A stretch of DNA of 64,000 nucleotides from Acidobacteriota bacterium (GCA_028872955.1 JAGWNX010000001.1:43281-107280); one strand, 5' to 3'; counted from the first letter of the stretch, positions 1 to 9,288 are shown. The notes: generated by a model from the letters alone, not told the origin. A program made the numbers and translations.

Positions 1-1583
1 GACAGGATCTTCTCGGCCCGGAGCACGGCAGACTCCAGCGCATAGACCTCCTGGATGCAATCGGCAAGCGCGCCCATAATCTCCTGCTGGTCGGCCAGCT
101 GCTGCATGTACCGCTGGCTGGCGACTCCGGCTGCAAACAGGGTCAGCTTCCTGGCCTGCGCCAGCACGTTCCGCGCCCCGGCCAGCGGACTCTCGGTCTC
201 ATCCGCCGGCGCCGAGGGCCCGGCCATCACCTCGTCCATCAGCGCTTTGATCGCCGGCATCAGGGCCAGCTTGCCCGACATGGCAGACTTCAGCAGCCAG
301 CCGGTAATGATCAGCCGGTTGATCTCATTGGTGCCCTCAAAGATGCGATTGATGCGCGCGTCCCGATACGCCCGCTCGGCCGGATACTCCTCCACGTAGC
401 CGTACCCGCCATAGATCTGCACGCCTTCGTCCACCACGTAGTCCAGTGCCTCGCTGCACCAGACCTTGCAGATCGAGCATTCGACGGCATAGTCCTCAAT
501 CGCCCGCTGAATCGCCGCAGTGTCGTGCTTGTCCACACCGGCCAGCGCCGCATCCATCATGCCGACCGTCCGGTAACACAGCGCCTCCCCGGCAAAGATG
601 CGGGTCGCTGCGTTGGCCAGCTTCTCCTGGATCAGACCAAACTCGGCGATCGACTTGCCAAAGGCCTTGCGCTCCCTGGCATAACCAAGGCTATGGCCGA
701 GCGACAGACGCGCCGCGCCGATGGCCGCAATGCCCAGCTTGAAGCGGCCGACGTTCAGGATATTGAACGCGATGTGGTGCCCCTTGCCCACCTCGCCCAG
801 CAGGTTTGCCGCCGGAATCTTGCAGTCGGCCAGAATGAGGGGACAGGTGGAGCTGCCGCGAATGCCCAGCTTGTGCTCCTCCTTGCCAACGGTAAAGCCC
901 GGCGTGCCGCGCTCCACCAGAAACGCGGTCAGGCGCTCCTTGCCGGCGTCTTTGCCCTCCTTGACCGCGCACCGCGCAAAGATGGTGTACAGGTCGGCGA
1001 AGCCGCCGTTGGAGATCCACATCTTCTCGCCGTTCAGCGTATAGGTCGAGCCATCCTCTGAGAGCACGGCACGGGTGCGCGCGTTCAGTGCGTCGGAGCC
1101 GGAGGTAGACTCCGACAGCGCGTAGGCCCCCACCCAGGTGCCATCGGCAAGCTTCGGCAGGTACTTCTGCTTCTGCTCCTCCGTGCCGTACCAGACGATG
1201 GGCAGGGTGCCGATGCCGGTGTGTGCGGAGAATGCCACCGAGAAGCTGCCTTGTTTGGCGATGTTATCGGCAATGATCGCCGAGATGATCTTGCCCATCT
1301 CCAGGCCGCCATACTCCTCTGGAATGTCCACGGCGGTCAGGCCCAGTTCGGCTGCTTCCTTGATGAGCCGACGCGTCACGGAGAAGTCCTTGGCTTCAAT
1401 CGCGTCGGAGGCCGGCAGCACCTCATTGGTCGCAAAGTCAGAGGCCGTCTGCGCGATCTGCCGGTGCTCCTCAGTAAAGTCCTCTGGGAAGAAACAGTCC
1501 GCGGGAGCAGCCTCAGCGATCAGAAACGAGCCACCCGGCGTGACCGGTCGCTCGACGGGGGAGGATGTTGTTGCGGTTGCCAT
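1..1583 (-). CDS. fadE: acyl-CoA dehydrogenase, FadE type (C-terminus cut by the window edge)
   Basis: Catalyses the first, FAD-dependent step of fatty-acid beta-oxidation, acyl-CoA to trans-2-enoyl-CoA. The ATG at 1583 opens a frame that stays open to base 1, giving about 527 residues. Family features seen: an N-terminal helical domain, GGLEMGKIISAIIADNIAKQ near residue 90, the flavin-binding stretch ALSESTSGSDAL, the WISNGGFADLYTIFA strand, and the C-terminal helices with YGGYGYVEEYPAERAYRDAR followed by INRIFEGTNEINR. This last part carries the usual catalytic Glu region. Family members of this long type are near 590-600 residues, so about 70 residues are missing. It is the third gene of a leftward fadN-fadA-fadE operon, 56 nt after the thiolase stop. 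The order matches the Bacillus subtilis fadNAE operon. Confidence 0.93.
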   Translation of the reverse strand, partial: MATATTSSPVERPVTPGGSFLIAEAAPADCFFPEDFTEEHRQIAQTASDFATNEVLPASDAIEAKDFSVTRRLIKEAAELGLTAVDIPEEYGGLEMGKIISAIIADNIAKQGSFSVAFSAHTGIGTLPIVWYGTEEQKQKYLPKLADGTWVGAYALSESTSGSDALNARTRAVLSEDGSTYTLNGEKMWISNGGFADLYTIFARCAVKEGKDAGKERLTAFLVERGTPGFTVGKEEHKLGIRGSSTCPLILADCKIPAANLLGEVGKGHHIAFNILNVGRFKLGIAAIGAARLSLGHSLGYARERKAFGKSIAEFGLIQEKLANAATRIFAGEALCYRTVGMMDAALAGVDKHDTAAIQRAIEDYAVECSICKVWCSEALDYVVDEGVQIYGGYGYVEEYPAERAYRDARINRIFEGTNEINRLIITGWLLKSAMSGKLALMPAIKALMDEVMAGPSAPADETESPLAGARNVLAQARKLTLFAAGVASQRYMQQLADQQEIMGALADCIQEVYALESAVLRAEKIL

Positions 1584-1639
1584 CGGATTACCTCGCGTAT
1601 TGCCTGCGTCTGGTTGCACTCACCCCGGCCAGGTCCGGG

Positions 1640-2827
1640 TTATTCGATCGCTTCAAAGATGCCCGCAGCGCCCATGCCACCGCCGACACACATGGTCACC
1701 ATGCCGTACTTTGCTCTGCGCCGCGGCATCTCGCGTAGCAGCGTCGCTGTCAGCTTGGCCCCGGTACAGCCCAGCGGGTGCCCCAGCGCAATGGCCCCGC
1801 CGTTCACGTTCACCCGGGCTGGGTCCAGCCCAAGCACCTGCATCACCGCCAGCGACTGCGCGGCAAACGCTTCGTTCAACTCGATGACGCCGATCTCCTC
1901 CAGCGTCAGCCCGGCCAGCTTCAGTACCTTCGGAATCGCAAAGACCGGCCCGATGCCCATCTCTTCCGGGTCGCAGCCGGCCGTGGCAAAGGCCACAAAC
2001 CGTGCCAGCGGCCGTATCCCCAGGGCCTGCGCCCGCGCTGCAGACATCACCACCACCGCAGCCGCGCCATCCGAGGTCTGCGACGAGTTCCCGGCGGTCA
2101 CCAGCCCCTTGGCGTGGAAGACCGGCTTGAGCCGGGCCAGGGCCTCCAGCGACGTATCGGCCCGCGGCCCCTCATCGTGGCGGAACACCATCTCGCTGCG
2201 CTCGGACCGCAACCGCGAGCCCTTCTGCACCACGCTTGAGTTTGTTACCGTCACCGGCACAATCTCGTCGTCAAACCGGCCCTCGGCGATCGCCGCCAGC
2301 GCCTTCTGGTGCGAGCCCAGCGAGAACGCGTCCATCGCCTCGCGGGTAATGCCATAGTGCTTCGCCACACGCTCCGCCGTCAGCCCCATGGAGAGATAGC
2401 TGCCCGGATAGTGTTCCATCAGCCAGGGATTCACCGAGATCTTGTTGCCGCCAAACGGCACGCAAGACATCGACTCCGTTCCACCGGCCACGATCACCTC
2501 TGCCCCGCCGCCGCGAATCCGCTCCGCCGCCAGCGCAATGCTCTGCAGGCCAGACGCGCAGTAACGGTTGATGGTCATGGCCGAGACCGTGACCGGCAGC
2601 CCGGCACGGAAGCTGGCCACCCGGGCAACGTTCATGCCCTGCTCCGCCTCCGGCATGGCGCAACCCAGAATCACGTCGTCTATCTCGGCAGGCGAGAGCT
2701 GCGGCACACGTGCCAATGCTCCCTGCATGGCAACCGCGGCCAGATCGTCAGGCCGTGTGGTGCGCAGCGTGCCCCGCGGCGATTTGCCAATCGGCGTCCT
2801 GACCGCAGAAACAATCACCGCTTCCAT
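1640..2827 (-). CDS. fadA: acetyl-CoA acyltransferase (thiolase)
   Basis: Thiolytic cleavage of 3-ketoacyl-CoA to acetyl-CoA and a shortened acyl-CoA. About 395 residues, the normal thiolase length. The nucleophilic cysteine is Cys90 in INRYCASGLQS. The NEAFAAQ block, the GHPLGCTGAK block with the catalytic His, and the C-terminal CVGGGMGAAG block with the second active-site Cys are all present. A GTG six bases further upstream (2833) is possible, but it lies inside the strong Shine-Dalgarno run GGGGAGGG, which is placed 5 nt before the ATG at 2827, so the ATG is chosen. It follows fadN by about 40 nt and is surely co-transcribed with it. Confidence 0.95.
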   Translation of the reverse strand: MEAVIVSAVRTPIGKSPRGTLRTTRPDDLAAVAMQGALARVPQLSPAEIDDVILGCAMPEAEQGMNVARVASFRAGLPVTVSAMTINRYCASGLQSIALAAERIRGGGAEVIVAGGTESMSCVPFGGNKISVNPWLMEHYPGSYLSMGLTAERVAKHYGITREAMDAFSLGSHQKALAAIAEGRFDDEIVPVTVTNSSVVQKGSRLRSERSEMVFRHDEGPRADTSLEALARLKPVFHAKGLVTAGNSSQTSDGAAAVVVMSAARAQALGIRPLARFVAFATAGCDPEEMGIGPVFAIPKVLKLAGLTLEEIGVIELNEAFAAQSLAVMQVLGLDPARVNVNGGAIALGHPLGCTGAKLTATLLREMPRRRAKYGMVTMCVGGGMGAAGIFEAIE

Positions 2828-2869
2828 GCTCACCCTCCCCTGCCCTCTGCCAGCCTGCTCTCAGCCGCG

Positions 2870-5335
2870 CTAGTTGCGCAGCGGTTTGCCGGTCTTCAAC
2901 GTAAACGCGATGCGCTCCTGCGTCTTCTTCTCGCCACACAGCGAGAGAAACGCCTCCCGCTCCAGATCCAGCAGATACTGTTCGCTCACCAGCGTGCCTG
3001 CCGCGACGTTGCCACCCGCCAGCACGGTCGCGGCCCAGTTCGCAACCTTCATGTCGTGGTCAGAGATGTACTCCGCCTCGCGCATCGTCCACACTGCCAG
3101 CTTCAACGTGGCCAGTACAGACTCGCCCGGTGCGGGCAGGTCCGTCCTCGGCATCGGCGCGCTGTATCCTGCCGCCACCAGTTGGCGTGCCCGCGCTACA
3201 GCGTCGCACAGCAGTCGACTGCGGTTCATCGTCACCTGGTCTGCTTCGCGCAGATAGTTCATGGAGCGTGCCTCCGCGGCGCTGGTGGAGACGGTCGCCT
3301 TGGCGATCAGCTCAAAGTGCTTCTTGACCGCCTCAAAGATCTCCACGCCCTCGCCGCGCGCATCCGGGCGAATGGATGTGCCAGCCTCCAGCGCGCGTAA
3401 CAGCATCTCTTTGGTGCCACCACCGCCGGGAATCAGACCCACCCCAGCCTCCACCAGCCCCATGTAGAGTTCGGCGTGCGGCTGTCGCGCCGCCGCGTGC
3501 AGTGCAATCTCCACACCACCGCCCAGGCACATGCCGTAGGGTGCCACCACCACCGGGCGCGGACAGAACTTGATGGCTTGCGTCATGCCCTGAAAGGCAC
3601 GCACCGCCAGCTCCACCTCGTCCCACTCCTCCTCCTGCACGGTCAGCAGCAGTTGCATCAGGTTGGCGCCGACAGAGAAGTTCGCCGAGTCGCCGGAGAG
3701 GACGAAGGCCTCAAAGTCTGCCACTGCCTGACTGCCGGGACGCAGCGTCTGGGTAATCAAACGCACAATATCGTCCCCCAGTGCGTTCATCTTGGAGTGC
3801 AGCTCAAGGCCGGCCACGCCGTCACCCAGGTCGATCAGCGATGCGCCCGGGTTTCGAGCAACCACACCGTTCGCCTTCTTCCGAATCGCAAACGAGCTGA
3901 CGCCCGCCGGCACCTGCACCGGCTGCATCGTGCCGGAGACAGCATCGAAGAATCGCCGCCCGCTGGGCACGGCGGCATCATCCTGGTACCAGCTCTCGCC
4001 GTGCGCCAGCAGCCGCTCCACATTGGGCGAGATCGCCTGGCCCTGCGCGCGCATCGCGTCTGTCACTGCGCGCACCCCGGCGGCGTCGAAGAGTTCAAAC
4101 GGCCCCAGCTCCCAGTTGAAGCCCGTGCGCAGCGCCGTGTCGATCGCAAAGACGTCAGCGGCGATGGCGTTCGGCTGCGGTGGCAGCCGGTTGGCCGCGT
4201 AGGTAAACAGCTCCGTCAGAAACGGCCGGTAAAAGGCTGCGGCCTTGTCGCTACGCGGATCGCCCTGCAACAGCTGCGCCACGCGCGCACCGGCGGAGTC
4301 CACCGGCTTCACCATCTCCAGCGTGGCAAACTTCGGCCGGGACGCCGCCTTGTACTCCAGCGTGTGCCAGTCCAGCACCAGGCGCACCTCGCGCCCCTGC
4401 TCGTCGCGGCCACCCTTCTTGTAGAAGCCCTGCTGCGTCTTATCGCCCAGCCACCGGTTGGTCAGCATCGTGCGCACAAACTCCGGCAGCGCCACATCCG
4501 CACGCTCGTCGCCGAGGGCTGCTGCCTGGCGGCTGAAGTTCTCCGCCACGTGCGCCAGAATATCGATGCCGACCATATCGCCCAGCCGAAAGGTGCCGGT
4601 GCGCGGCCAGCCAATCGCCGTGCCGGTCAGCACATCCACCTCTTCGATGCTGAGCCCCTGCTGCATCATCAGCCGAATAGCGTTCAGCATGGCGAAGGTG
4701 CCCACCCGGTTGGCAATGAAGTTTGGGGTGTCGTTCGCCATCACAATCGACTTGCCGAGCCGCTCATCGCAGAACGCCGAGACCAGTGCCATCGCCTGCC
4801 GGTCGCTCTCCGACGTGGCGATTACCTCCAGCAGCCGCATATAGCGTGGTGGATTGAAGAAGTGCGTCCCGAAGAAGCGTCGCCGCACCCCCGGTGCCAG
4901 GCACTCCGCGATCTGCTGGATGGGCAGGCCGCTGGTATTGGTGGTCAGGATCGCTGCGTCCCCAAGCTGCTGCTGCACGCGCGTGAGCAGTGCGTGCTTG
5001 ATGGCCAGATCTTCGGCCACGGCCTCGATCACCCAGTCGCAATCGGCCAGCAGCGGCAGATGGTCGTCAAAGTTGCCAGGCGTAATTCGCTGCAGTGCCT
5101 CAGGCGCGTAGGTGGCTGCGGGCTTGGCCTTGCGCAGGTTCTCCAGCGCCGCCACCGCAAAGCGGCTGCGATCCTTGCTCCCGGCGTCGGTGGCGGTGCC
5201 GGGCGGTGCCATATCCAGCAGCACCACGGGCAGGCCGGCGTTGGCCAGGTGCGCTGCAATGCGCGAGCCCATGGTGCCAGCCCCAAGCACGGCGGCCTTG
5301 CGGATCTGCCTCGGGAGCGAAGACTCAGACGACAT
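2870..5335 (-). CDS. fadN: 3-hydroxyacyl-CoA dehydrogenase / enoyl-CoA hydratase fusion
   Basis: Bifunctional beta-oxidation enzyme: hydrates enoyl-CoA and oxidises 3-hydroxyacyl-CoA with NAD. 821 residues. The dehydrogenase half comes first: Rossmann motif GAGTMG at residues 18-23, then THFFNPPRYMRLLEVI and the substrate-binding domain. The crotonase half follows from about residue 480, with the oxyanion-hole region YGMCLGGGVEIAL and the LVEAGVGLIPGGGGT segment. The domain order (dehydrogenase then hydratase) matches FadN of Gram-positive bacteria and is the reverse of Escherichia coli FadB. It is the first gene of the operon with fadA and fadE downstream. The ATG at 5335 is 38 nt from a good -10 element. 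Confidence 0.94.
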   Translation of the reverse strand: MSSESSLPRQIRKAAVLGAGTMGSRIAAHLANAGLPVVLLDMAPPGTATDAGSKDRSRFAVAALENLRKAKPAATYAPEALQRITPGNFDDHLPLLADCDWVIEAVAEDLAIKHALLTRVQQQLGDAAILTTNTSGLPIQQIAECLAPGVRRRFFGTHFFNPPRYMRLLEVIATSESDRQAMALVSAFCDERLGKSIVMANDTPNFIANRVGTFAMLNAIRLMMQQGLSIEEVDVLTGTAIGWPRTGTFRLGDMVGIDILAHVAENFSRQAAALGDERADVALPEFVRTMLTNRWLGDKTQQGFYKKGGRDEQGREVRLVLDWHTLEYKAASRPKFATLEMVKPVDSAGARVAQLLQGDPRSDKAAAFYRPFLTELFTYAANRLPPQPNAIAADVFAIDTALRTGFNWELGPFELFDAAGVRAVTDAMRAQGQAISPNVERLLAHGESWYQDDAAVPSGRRFFDAVSGTMQPVQVPAGVSSFAIRKKANGVVARNPGASLIDLGDGVAGLELHSKMNALGDDIVRLITQTLRPGSQAVADFEAFVLSGDSANFSVGANLMQLLLTVQEEEWDEVELAVRAFQGMTQAIKFCPRPVVVAPYGMCLGGGVEIALHAAARQPHAELYMGLVEAGVGLIPGGGGTKEMLLRALEAGTSIRPDARGEGVEIFEAVKKHFELIAKATVSTSAAEARSMNYLREADQVTMNRSRLLCDAVARARQLVAAGYSAPMPRTDLPAPGESVLATLKLAVWTMREAEYISDHDMKVANWAATVLAGGNVAAGTLVSEQYLLDLEREAFLSLCGEKKTQERIAFTLKTGKPLRN

Positions 5336-5373
5336 GACAGCGGCTCCGGTGGAGCGAATTGGCTAACGCGGTG

Positions 5374-5403
5374 AGCATAGTGAATACTGATTCATCGCGT
5401 CAA
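5374..5403 (-). promoter_or_regulatory. fadNAE promoter with an internal repressor-type palindrome
   Basis: Read on the - strand, a -35 TTGACG (5398-5403) and a -10 TATGCT (5374-5379) are separated by 18 nt. The spacer contains the perfect palindrome TGAATCAGTATTCA (5381-5394, arms TGAAT/ATTCA). An operator between the two promoter elements normally means repression by occlusion. The TGAAT/ATTCA arms resemble operators of TetR-family FadR regulators of fatty-acid degradation, which are relieved by acyl-CoA. The regulator gene is not in the window. Confidence 0.6.
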
Positions 5404-5494
5404 GGCTCCTCGCATCCAGCTTCTCTGCCGTCTGATTCGTCACGTCCGCATCGAGATGCCCCGGCGCAGCCGCCCATGCTACCGTGGTGACACT

Positions 5495-6139
5495 GTGGCG
5501 ACATATTTAGAGCAATCGCTAGCCAAGCTGAAGGAGTTCGAGGGCTGTATCCCCTGGATGTACCTGGATACCGTGGGCAAGGTAACCGTAGGCGTTGGCC
5601 TGATGCTGCCTGACGCCGATGCCGCTCAGGCGCTGCCGTTTCACGCGGGCGACTCCCCTGCAGGCGCGCAGCAGATCGCACAGGAGTTTGCCCGCGTAGC
5701 CGCCATGCCCCCCGGCAAAGCCGCGTCAGCCTATCGCGTAAGCAACTCGCTCCTGCTGCCGCAGCCGGCCATTGACCAGCATCTGAGCACGGTACTGCAG
5801 CACTTTGAGGCGGAGCTGAAGACCCGCCTGCCGCAGTACGACCACTTTCCTGACCCGGTGAAGCTGGCGCTGCTGGATATGGCCTACAACCTGGGCCCGG
5901 CCGGACTGTTGCACGGCTTCCCGCACCTGATCGCCGCCGTCGAGCAGGGTGCCTGGGCACAGGCCGCCGCAGACTGCCTGCGCCACGGCCCCAGTGCCGC
6001 CCGCAACGCCTGGACGCGGCAACAGTTTCTGCTGGCCGCCGGTATCGCTCTGCAGGCCGAGGCAGAGAGCCTGCTGGCCCGCCTGGGGCGCTGGCTTCGG
6101 CAGGCGTGGCAGTCCCTCTTTTTCCGCCGCGCCTCCTAG
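5495..6139 (+). CDS. GH24 (T4-type) lysozyme / muraminidase, orphan
   Basis: Predicted peptidoglycan hydrolase cleaving the MurNAc-GlcNAc bond. The stretch FEGCIPWMYLDTVGKVT carries Glu16, Asp25 and Thr31, with spacings of +9 and +15 from the Glu. These are identical to the Glu11-Asp20-Thr26 catalytic triad of T4 lysozyme. About 214 residues from GTG 5495, longer than T4 lysozyme (164). The extra length includes a middle insertion and a basic amphipathic C-terminal tail rich in Arg and Trp. No signal peptide is visible. An ATG at 5456 in the same frame would add 13 residues of poor quality, and neither start has a strong ribosome-binding site. No holin, Rz or other phage gene is adjacent. Confidence 0.8.
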   Translation: MATYLEQSLAKLKEFEGCIPWMYLDTVGKVTVGVGLMLPDADAAQALPFHAGDSPAGAQQIAQEFARVAAMPPGKAASAYRVSNSLLLPQPAIDQHLSTVLQHFEAELKTRLPQYDHFPDPVKLALLDMAYNLGPAGLLHGFPHLIAAVEQGAWAQAAADCLRHGPSAARNAWTRQQFLLAAGIALQAEAESLLARLGRWLRQAWQSLFFRRAS

Positions 6140-6265
6140 TCGCATGCGGCGTTCCGTCGTCTAACCGCTTATGCTGCTCAGCATGGGTTGTGTCGTCCGC
6201 AATGCTGGCTGCAACCGTCGCCGGTCACATCCGGTATTGTTAAGGCTCTGCGTGGAGGTACTTCG

Positions 6266-7798
6266 TTGCGATTGAACTCTGTTCTGCCCTGTCTGCTGGG
6301 CTTGGTGCTGGTGGCACACACGGCCAGCGGCCAGGACCTGGCCAGCTTTGAGAGGCGCACCACGGTCAAAAAGCTGCCCAACGGCCTGACCCTGATCGTG
6401 TGCGAGCGCCACGAGGCTCCGGTCTTCAGCTTCTACACGCTCGTCGATGCCGGATCTGCCGACGACCCCGAAGGTGCCAGCGGCCTGGCTCACATGTTTG
6501 AGCACATCGCCTTCAAGGGCTCCACCGAGATCGGCACCACAGACTACGCGGCAGAGAAGGTGGCCCTGGCCAAGGTCGAGACCGCCTATGCCGCCTATGA
6601 CGCCGAGTTTCGCAAGGCGGTGGGCAAGGACCCCGCGCGGCTGGCCGAGCTGAAGAAGCAGTTTGACGCCGCCGTCGCCGAGGCACAGAAGTACGTCATC
6701 CCCAACCAGTTCTCTGAGATCGCCGAGCAGAATGGTGCCATCGATCTGAACGCCTCCACGGCCGAGGACTCCACCCAGTACTTCTGGAGCATGCCCTCCA
6801 ACCGGCTGGAGCTGTGGGCCTACCTGGAGAGCCAGCGCATCGCGCACCCCGTCCCGCGTGAGTTCTACAAAGAGCGCGACGTCGTGCAGGAGGAGCGCCG
6901 CATGCGCATCGACTCCTCCCCGATCGGTCGCATGGTGGAGCAGTTCCTCGCCACCGCCTACGTGGCCCACCCCTATGGCCGCAGCGGCGTAGGTTGGGAG
7001 AGCGAGATCAGCCAGGTGACCGCCACCGAGGCGGAGGCCTTTCACAAGAAGTACTATGTGCCTTCCAACATGGTCATCGCTGTGGTTGGCGACGTAACAC
7101 CCGGCGAGGCCATGCCGATTCTGGAGAAGTACTTCGCCCCCATCCCCGCCGGGCCGAAGCCTGAGCCGATGACCACGGTGGAGCCGCGCCAGTTTGCCGA
7201 GAAGTCGGTCGTCATCCGCGAGGCCACGCAGCCCTTTTACCTGGAGGGCTACCACCGTCCGGACTATCGCGATCCTGACGACTCGGTCTACGACGCCATC
7301 ACGGATATCTTCTCCAACGGTCGCACGGCGCGCCTGTATCGCAGCCTGGTCCGCGACCAGCAGATCGCCGCAGAGGCGGAGGGCTTCAGCGGCTTTCCTG
7401 GCGTCAAATATCCCGGCCTCTTCGCCTTCTACGCCGTTCCCTTACCCGGCCACACCCCGGAGGAGATGCGCACCGCAATCCAGAAAGAGCTGGAGCGCAT
7501 GAAGACCGAGGACGTGACCGACGAAGAGCTGGCCCGCTACAAGACCCGCGCCAAGGCGGACCTGCTGCGTGGCCTGGCCGATAACGCAGGCCTGGCTCAT
7601 CAACTGGCCGAGTACCAGACTCGCTTTGGCGACTGGCGCGAGCTCTTCAACCAACTGCAGAAGGTAGATGCCGTGACCAAGGCCGACATTCGACGCGTTG
7701 CCAACAAGACCTTCATCGCCAGCAACCGCACCTCGGCCCGCATCGAGTTCCAGGCCCCGGCCAAAAGAGCTGTCGCCAGCAAAGGAGGTGCGGAATGA
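6266..7798 (+). CDS. exported M16 zinc metallopeptidase (catalytic subunit)
   Basis: Pitrilysin/insulinase-family peptidase, probably periplasmic. About 510 residues. The start is taken as TTG 6266 because a GGAGG box ends 7 nt before it and the first 22 residues then form a clean signal peptide (hydrophobic core LLGLVLVA, cleavage after ASG). The inverted zinc motif HXXEH is HMFEH at residues 76-80. The third ligand region VVQEERRM follows about 75-80 residues later, after an inserted charged helical stretch (residues about 100-150). The second M16 domain ends the protein. It overlaps the next gene by an ATGA, so the two products are probably made in equal amounts and form a heterodimer. Confidence 0.88.
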   Translation: MRLNSVLPCLLGLVLVAHTASGQDLASFERRTTVKKLPNGLTLIVCERHEAPVFSFYTLVDAGSADDPEGASGLAHMFEHIAFKGSTEIGTTDYAAEKVALAKVETAYAAYDAEFRKAVGKDPARLAELKKQFDAAVAEAQKYVIPNQFSEIAEQNGAIDLNASTAEDSTQYFWSMPSNRLELWAYLESQRIAHPVPREFYKERDVVQEERRMRIDSSPIGRMVEQFLATAYVAHPYGRSGVGWESEISQVTATEAEAFHKKYYVPSNMVIAVVGDVTPGEAMPILEKYFAPIPAGPKPEPMTTVEPRQFAEKSVVIREATQPFYLEGYHRPDYRDPDDSVYDAITDIFSNGRTARLYRSLVRDQQIAAEAEGFSGFPGVKYPGLFAFYAVPLPGHTPEEMRTAIQKELERMKTEDVTDEELARYKTRAKADLLRGLADNAGLAHQLAEYQTRFGDWRELFNQLQKVDAVTKADIRRVANKTFIASNRTSARIEFQAPAKRAVASKGGAE

Positions 7799-9273
7799 GC
7801 CGTAGCCTGACCCACGCCACACTCGCCCTGGCCGCCACGCTGGTGCTGCTGCCCTGCGCCCTGGCCCAAAACGCAGCTCCGGCCGCGGCGCACAAGCCCG
7901 CCGAACCCTGGAAGAAGATCCCCATTCCGCCGCTGCACGCCTTCAAACCGCAACAACCCAAGCGCATCGAGCTGGCAAATGGCGTCGTAGTCTTTCTGCT
8001 GGAGGACCACGAGCTGCCCTTCATCAGCGGGCGGATTCTGATTCGTGGTGGCCGTCGCGATGAGCCCGCCGCCAAGACCGGCCTGGTAAGCATGTACGGC
8101 GATACCTGGCGCACCAGCGGCTCCGCCACCATCGACGGCGACAAGCTGGACGACCTGCTGGAGGCCAAGGCCGCCAGCATTGAAACCAGCGGCAGCGTCG
8201 CCACCACATCGCTGAACTGGAACAGCCTCAAGGGCGACTTTGACTCTGTCTTTGGCCAGGCGATGGATCTGCTGCTGCATCCGGCCTTCAAGGACGAAAA
8301 GCTGCAGCTGGCGCGACAGCAGATGGAGACCGGCATCGCACGCCGCAACGATGACGCCGGCGAGATTGCTCAGCGCGAGGCCACCCAGGTGGCCTACGGC
8401 AAAGACAGCCCCTACGCGCGGCAGCCGGAGTACGCCACAGTCGAGGCCGTAACGCTGGACGACCTGAACGCCTGGCACCAGCGCACCGTCGTGGGCAGCA
8501 ACCTCATCGTTGCCGTCAGCGGCGACTTTGACAGCGCCACCATGGAGGCCACGCTGCGCAAGGCCTTTGAAGCGCTGCCCCGCGGCGAAGAGCTGCACAG
8601 CACGCAACCAGCCTTCCCCGGCCCCACGCCGGGCGTCTACTTCGTCAACAAGACCGACGTCAACCAGTCCAACATCTTTATCGTGGGCCTGGGTACAGAG
8701 CGCAGCAACCCGGACTACTACGCGCTCAGCGTGATGAACGAGATCTTCGCCGGCGGCTTCGGCTCGCGCATCGTGCAGGATGTCCGTACCAGGCTCGGCC
8801 TGGCGTATGAGGTAGGAGGCAGCTTTACCGCCGCCTACGACCACCCGGGCCTCTTCTACACCGTAGCCGGGACCAAGAGCGCCAGCACTGTGGCGGCCAT
8901 CCAGGCCATGTTCGACGAGATCGGCAAGCTGAAGACCGTGCCGCCCACCGCCGACGAACTGCAGAAGGCGAAGAACGACGTACTCAACTCCTTCATCTTC
9001 CACTACGACTCGCCCGACAAGACGCTGAACGAGCAGGTCACGCTCGCCTTCTACGGTTATCCGTCCGACATGCTGGAGAAGTATCGCGCCGGCATCGAGG
9101 CCGTCACCGCCGCCGACGTGGCCCGCGTGGCCAACAAGTACATCGACCCCGCCAAACTGGCCACCGTCATCGTAGGCAACGGCGACGAACTGGGCACCAC
9201 CCTCACCAAACTCGGCACCGTCACCAACGTCGATATCACGATCCCACCACCACCGCCGGGCAAAGGCAACTAG
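7795..9273 (+). CDS. exported M16 peptidase-like protein lacking the zinc motif (partner subunit)
   Basis: 492 residues, signal peptide with cleavage near CALAQ. The overall fold is M16 (LANGVVVFLLEDHELPFISGRILIRGG at the start of the domain, GSNLIVAVSGDFD, then a glycine- and arginine-rich GGFGSRIVQDVRTRLGLAYEVGG in the C-terminal domain). At the position of HXXEH it reads GLVSMYGDTWR, so it should not bind zinc or cleave. The C-terminal Arg/Tyr substrate-binding motif (RLGLAY) is intact. This split of metal site and R/Y pair is typical of two-gene M16B systems. It is translationally coupled to the catalytic subunit. It ends in a proline-rich tail. Confidence 0.87.
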   Translation: MSRSLTHATLALAATLVLLPCALAQNAAPAAAHKPAEPWKKIPIPPLHAFKPQQPKRIELANGVVVFLLEDHELPFISGRILIRGGRRDEPAAKTGLVSMYGDTWRTSGSATIDGDKLDDLLEAKAASIETSGSVATTSLNWNSLKGDFDSVFGQAMDLLLHPAFKDEKLQLARQQMETGIARRNDDAGEIAQREATQVAYGKDSPYARQPEYATVEAVTLDDLNAWHQRTVVGSNLIVAVSGDFDSATMEATLRKAFEALPRGEELHSTQPAFPGPTPGVYFVNKTDVNQSNIFIVGLGTERSNPDYYALSVMNEIFAGGFGSRIVQDVRTRLGLAYEVGGSFTAAYDHPGLFYTVAGTKSASTVAAIQAMFDEIGKLKTVPPTADELQKAKNDVLNSFIFHYDSPDKTLNEQVTLAFYGYPSDMLEKYRAGIEAVTAADVARVANKYIDPAKLATVIVGNGDELGTTLTKLGTVTNVDITIPPPPPGKGN

Positions 9274-9288
9274 CGCACGCACTTCTCC

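Noticed and set aside
3476..5374. Long + strand frames opposite fadN and also opposite GH106 (19991-23125), the Oar receptor and M16 genes.
   Set aside because: They are antisense shadows of GC-rich genes, with His/Arg/Gln-rich translations and no recognisable motifs.
5456..6139. Prophage remnant around the lysozyme.
   Set aside because: Flanking genes are fatty-acid and M16 peptidase genes; no capsid, tail, integrase or holin-like frame and no attachment-site repeat was seen.
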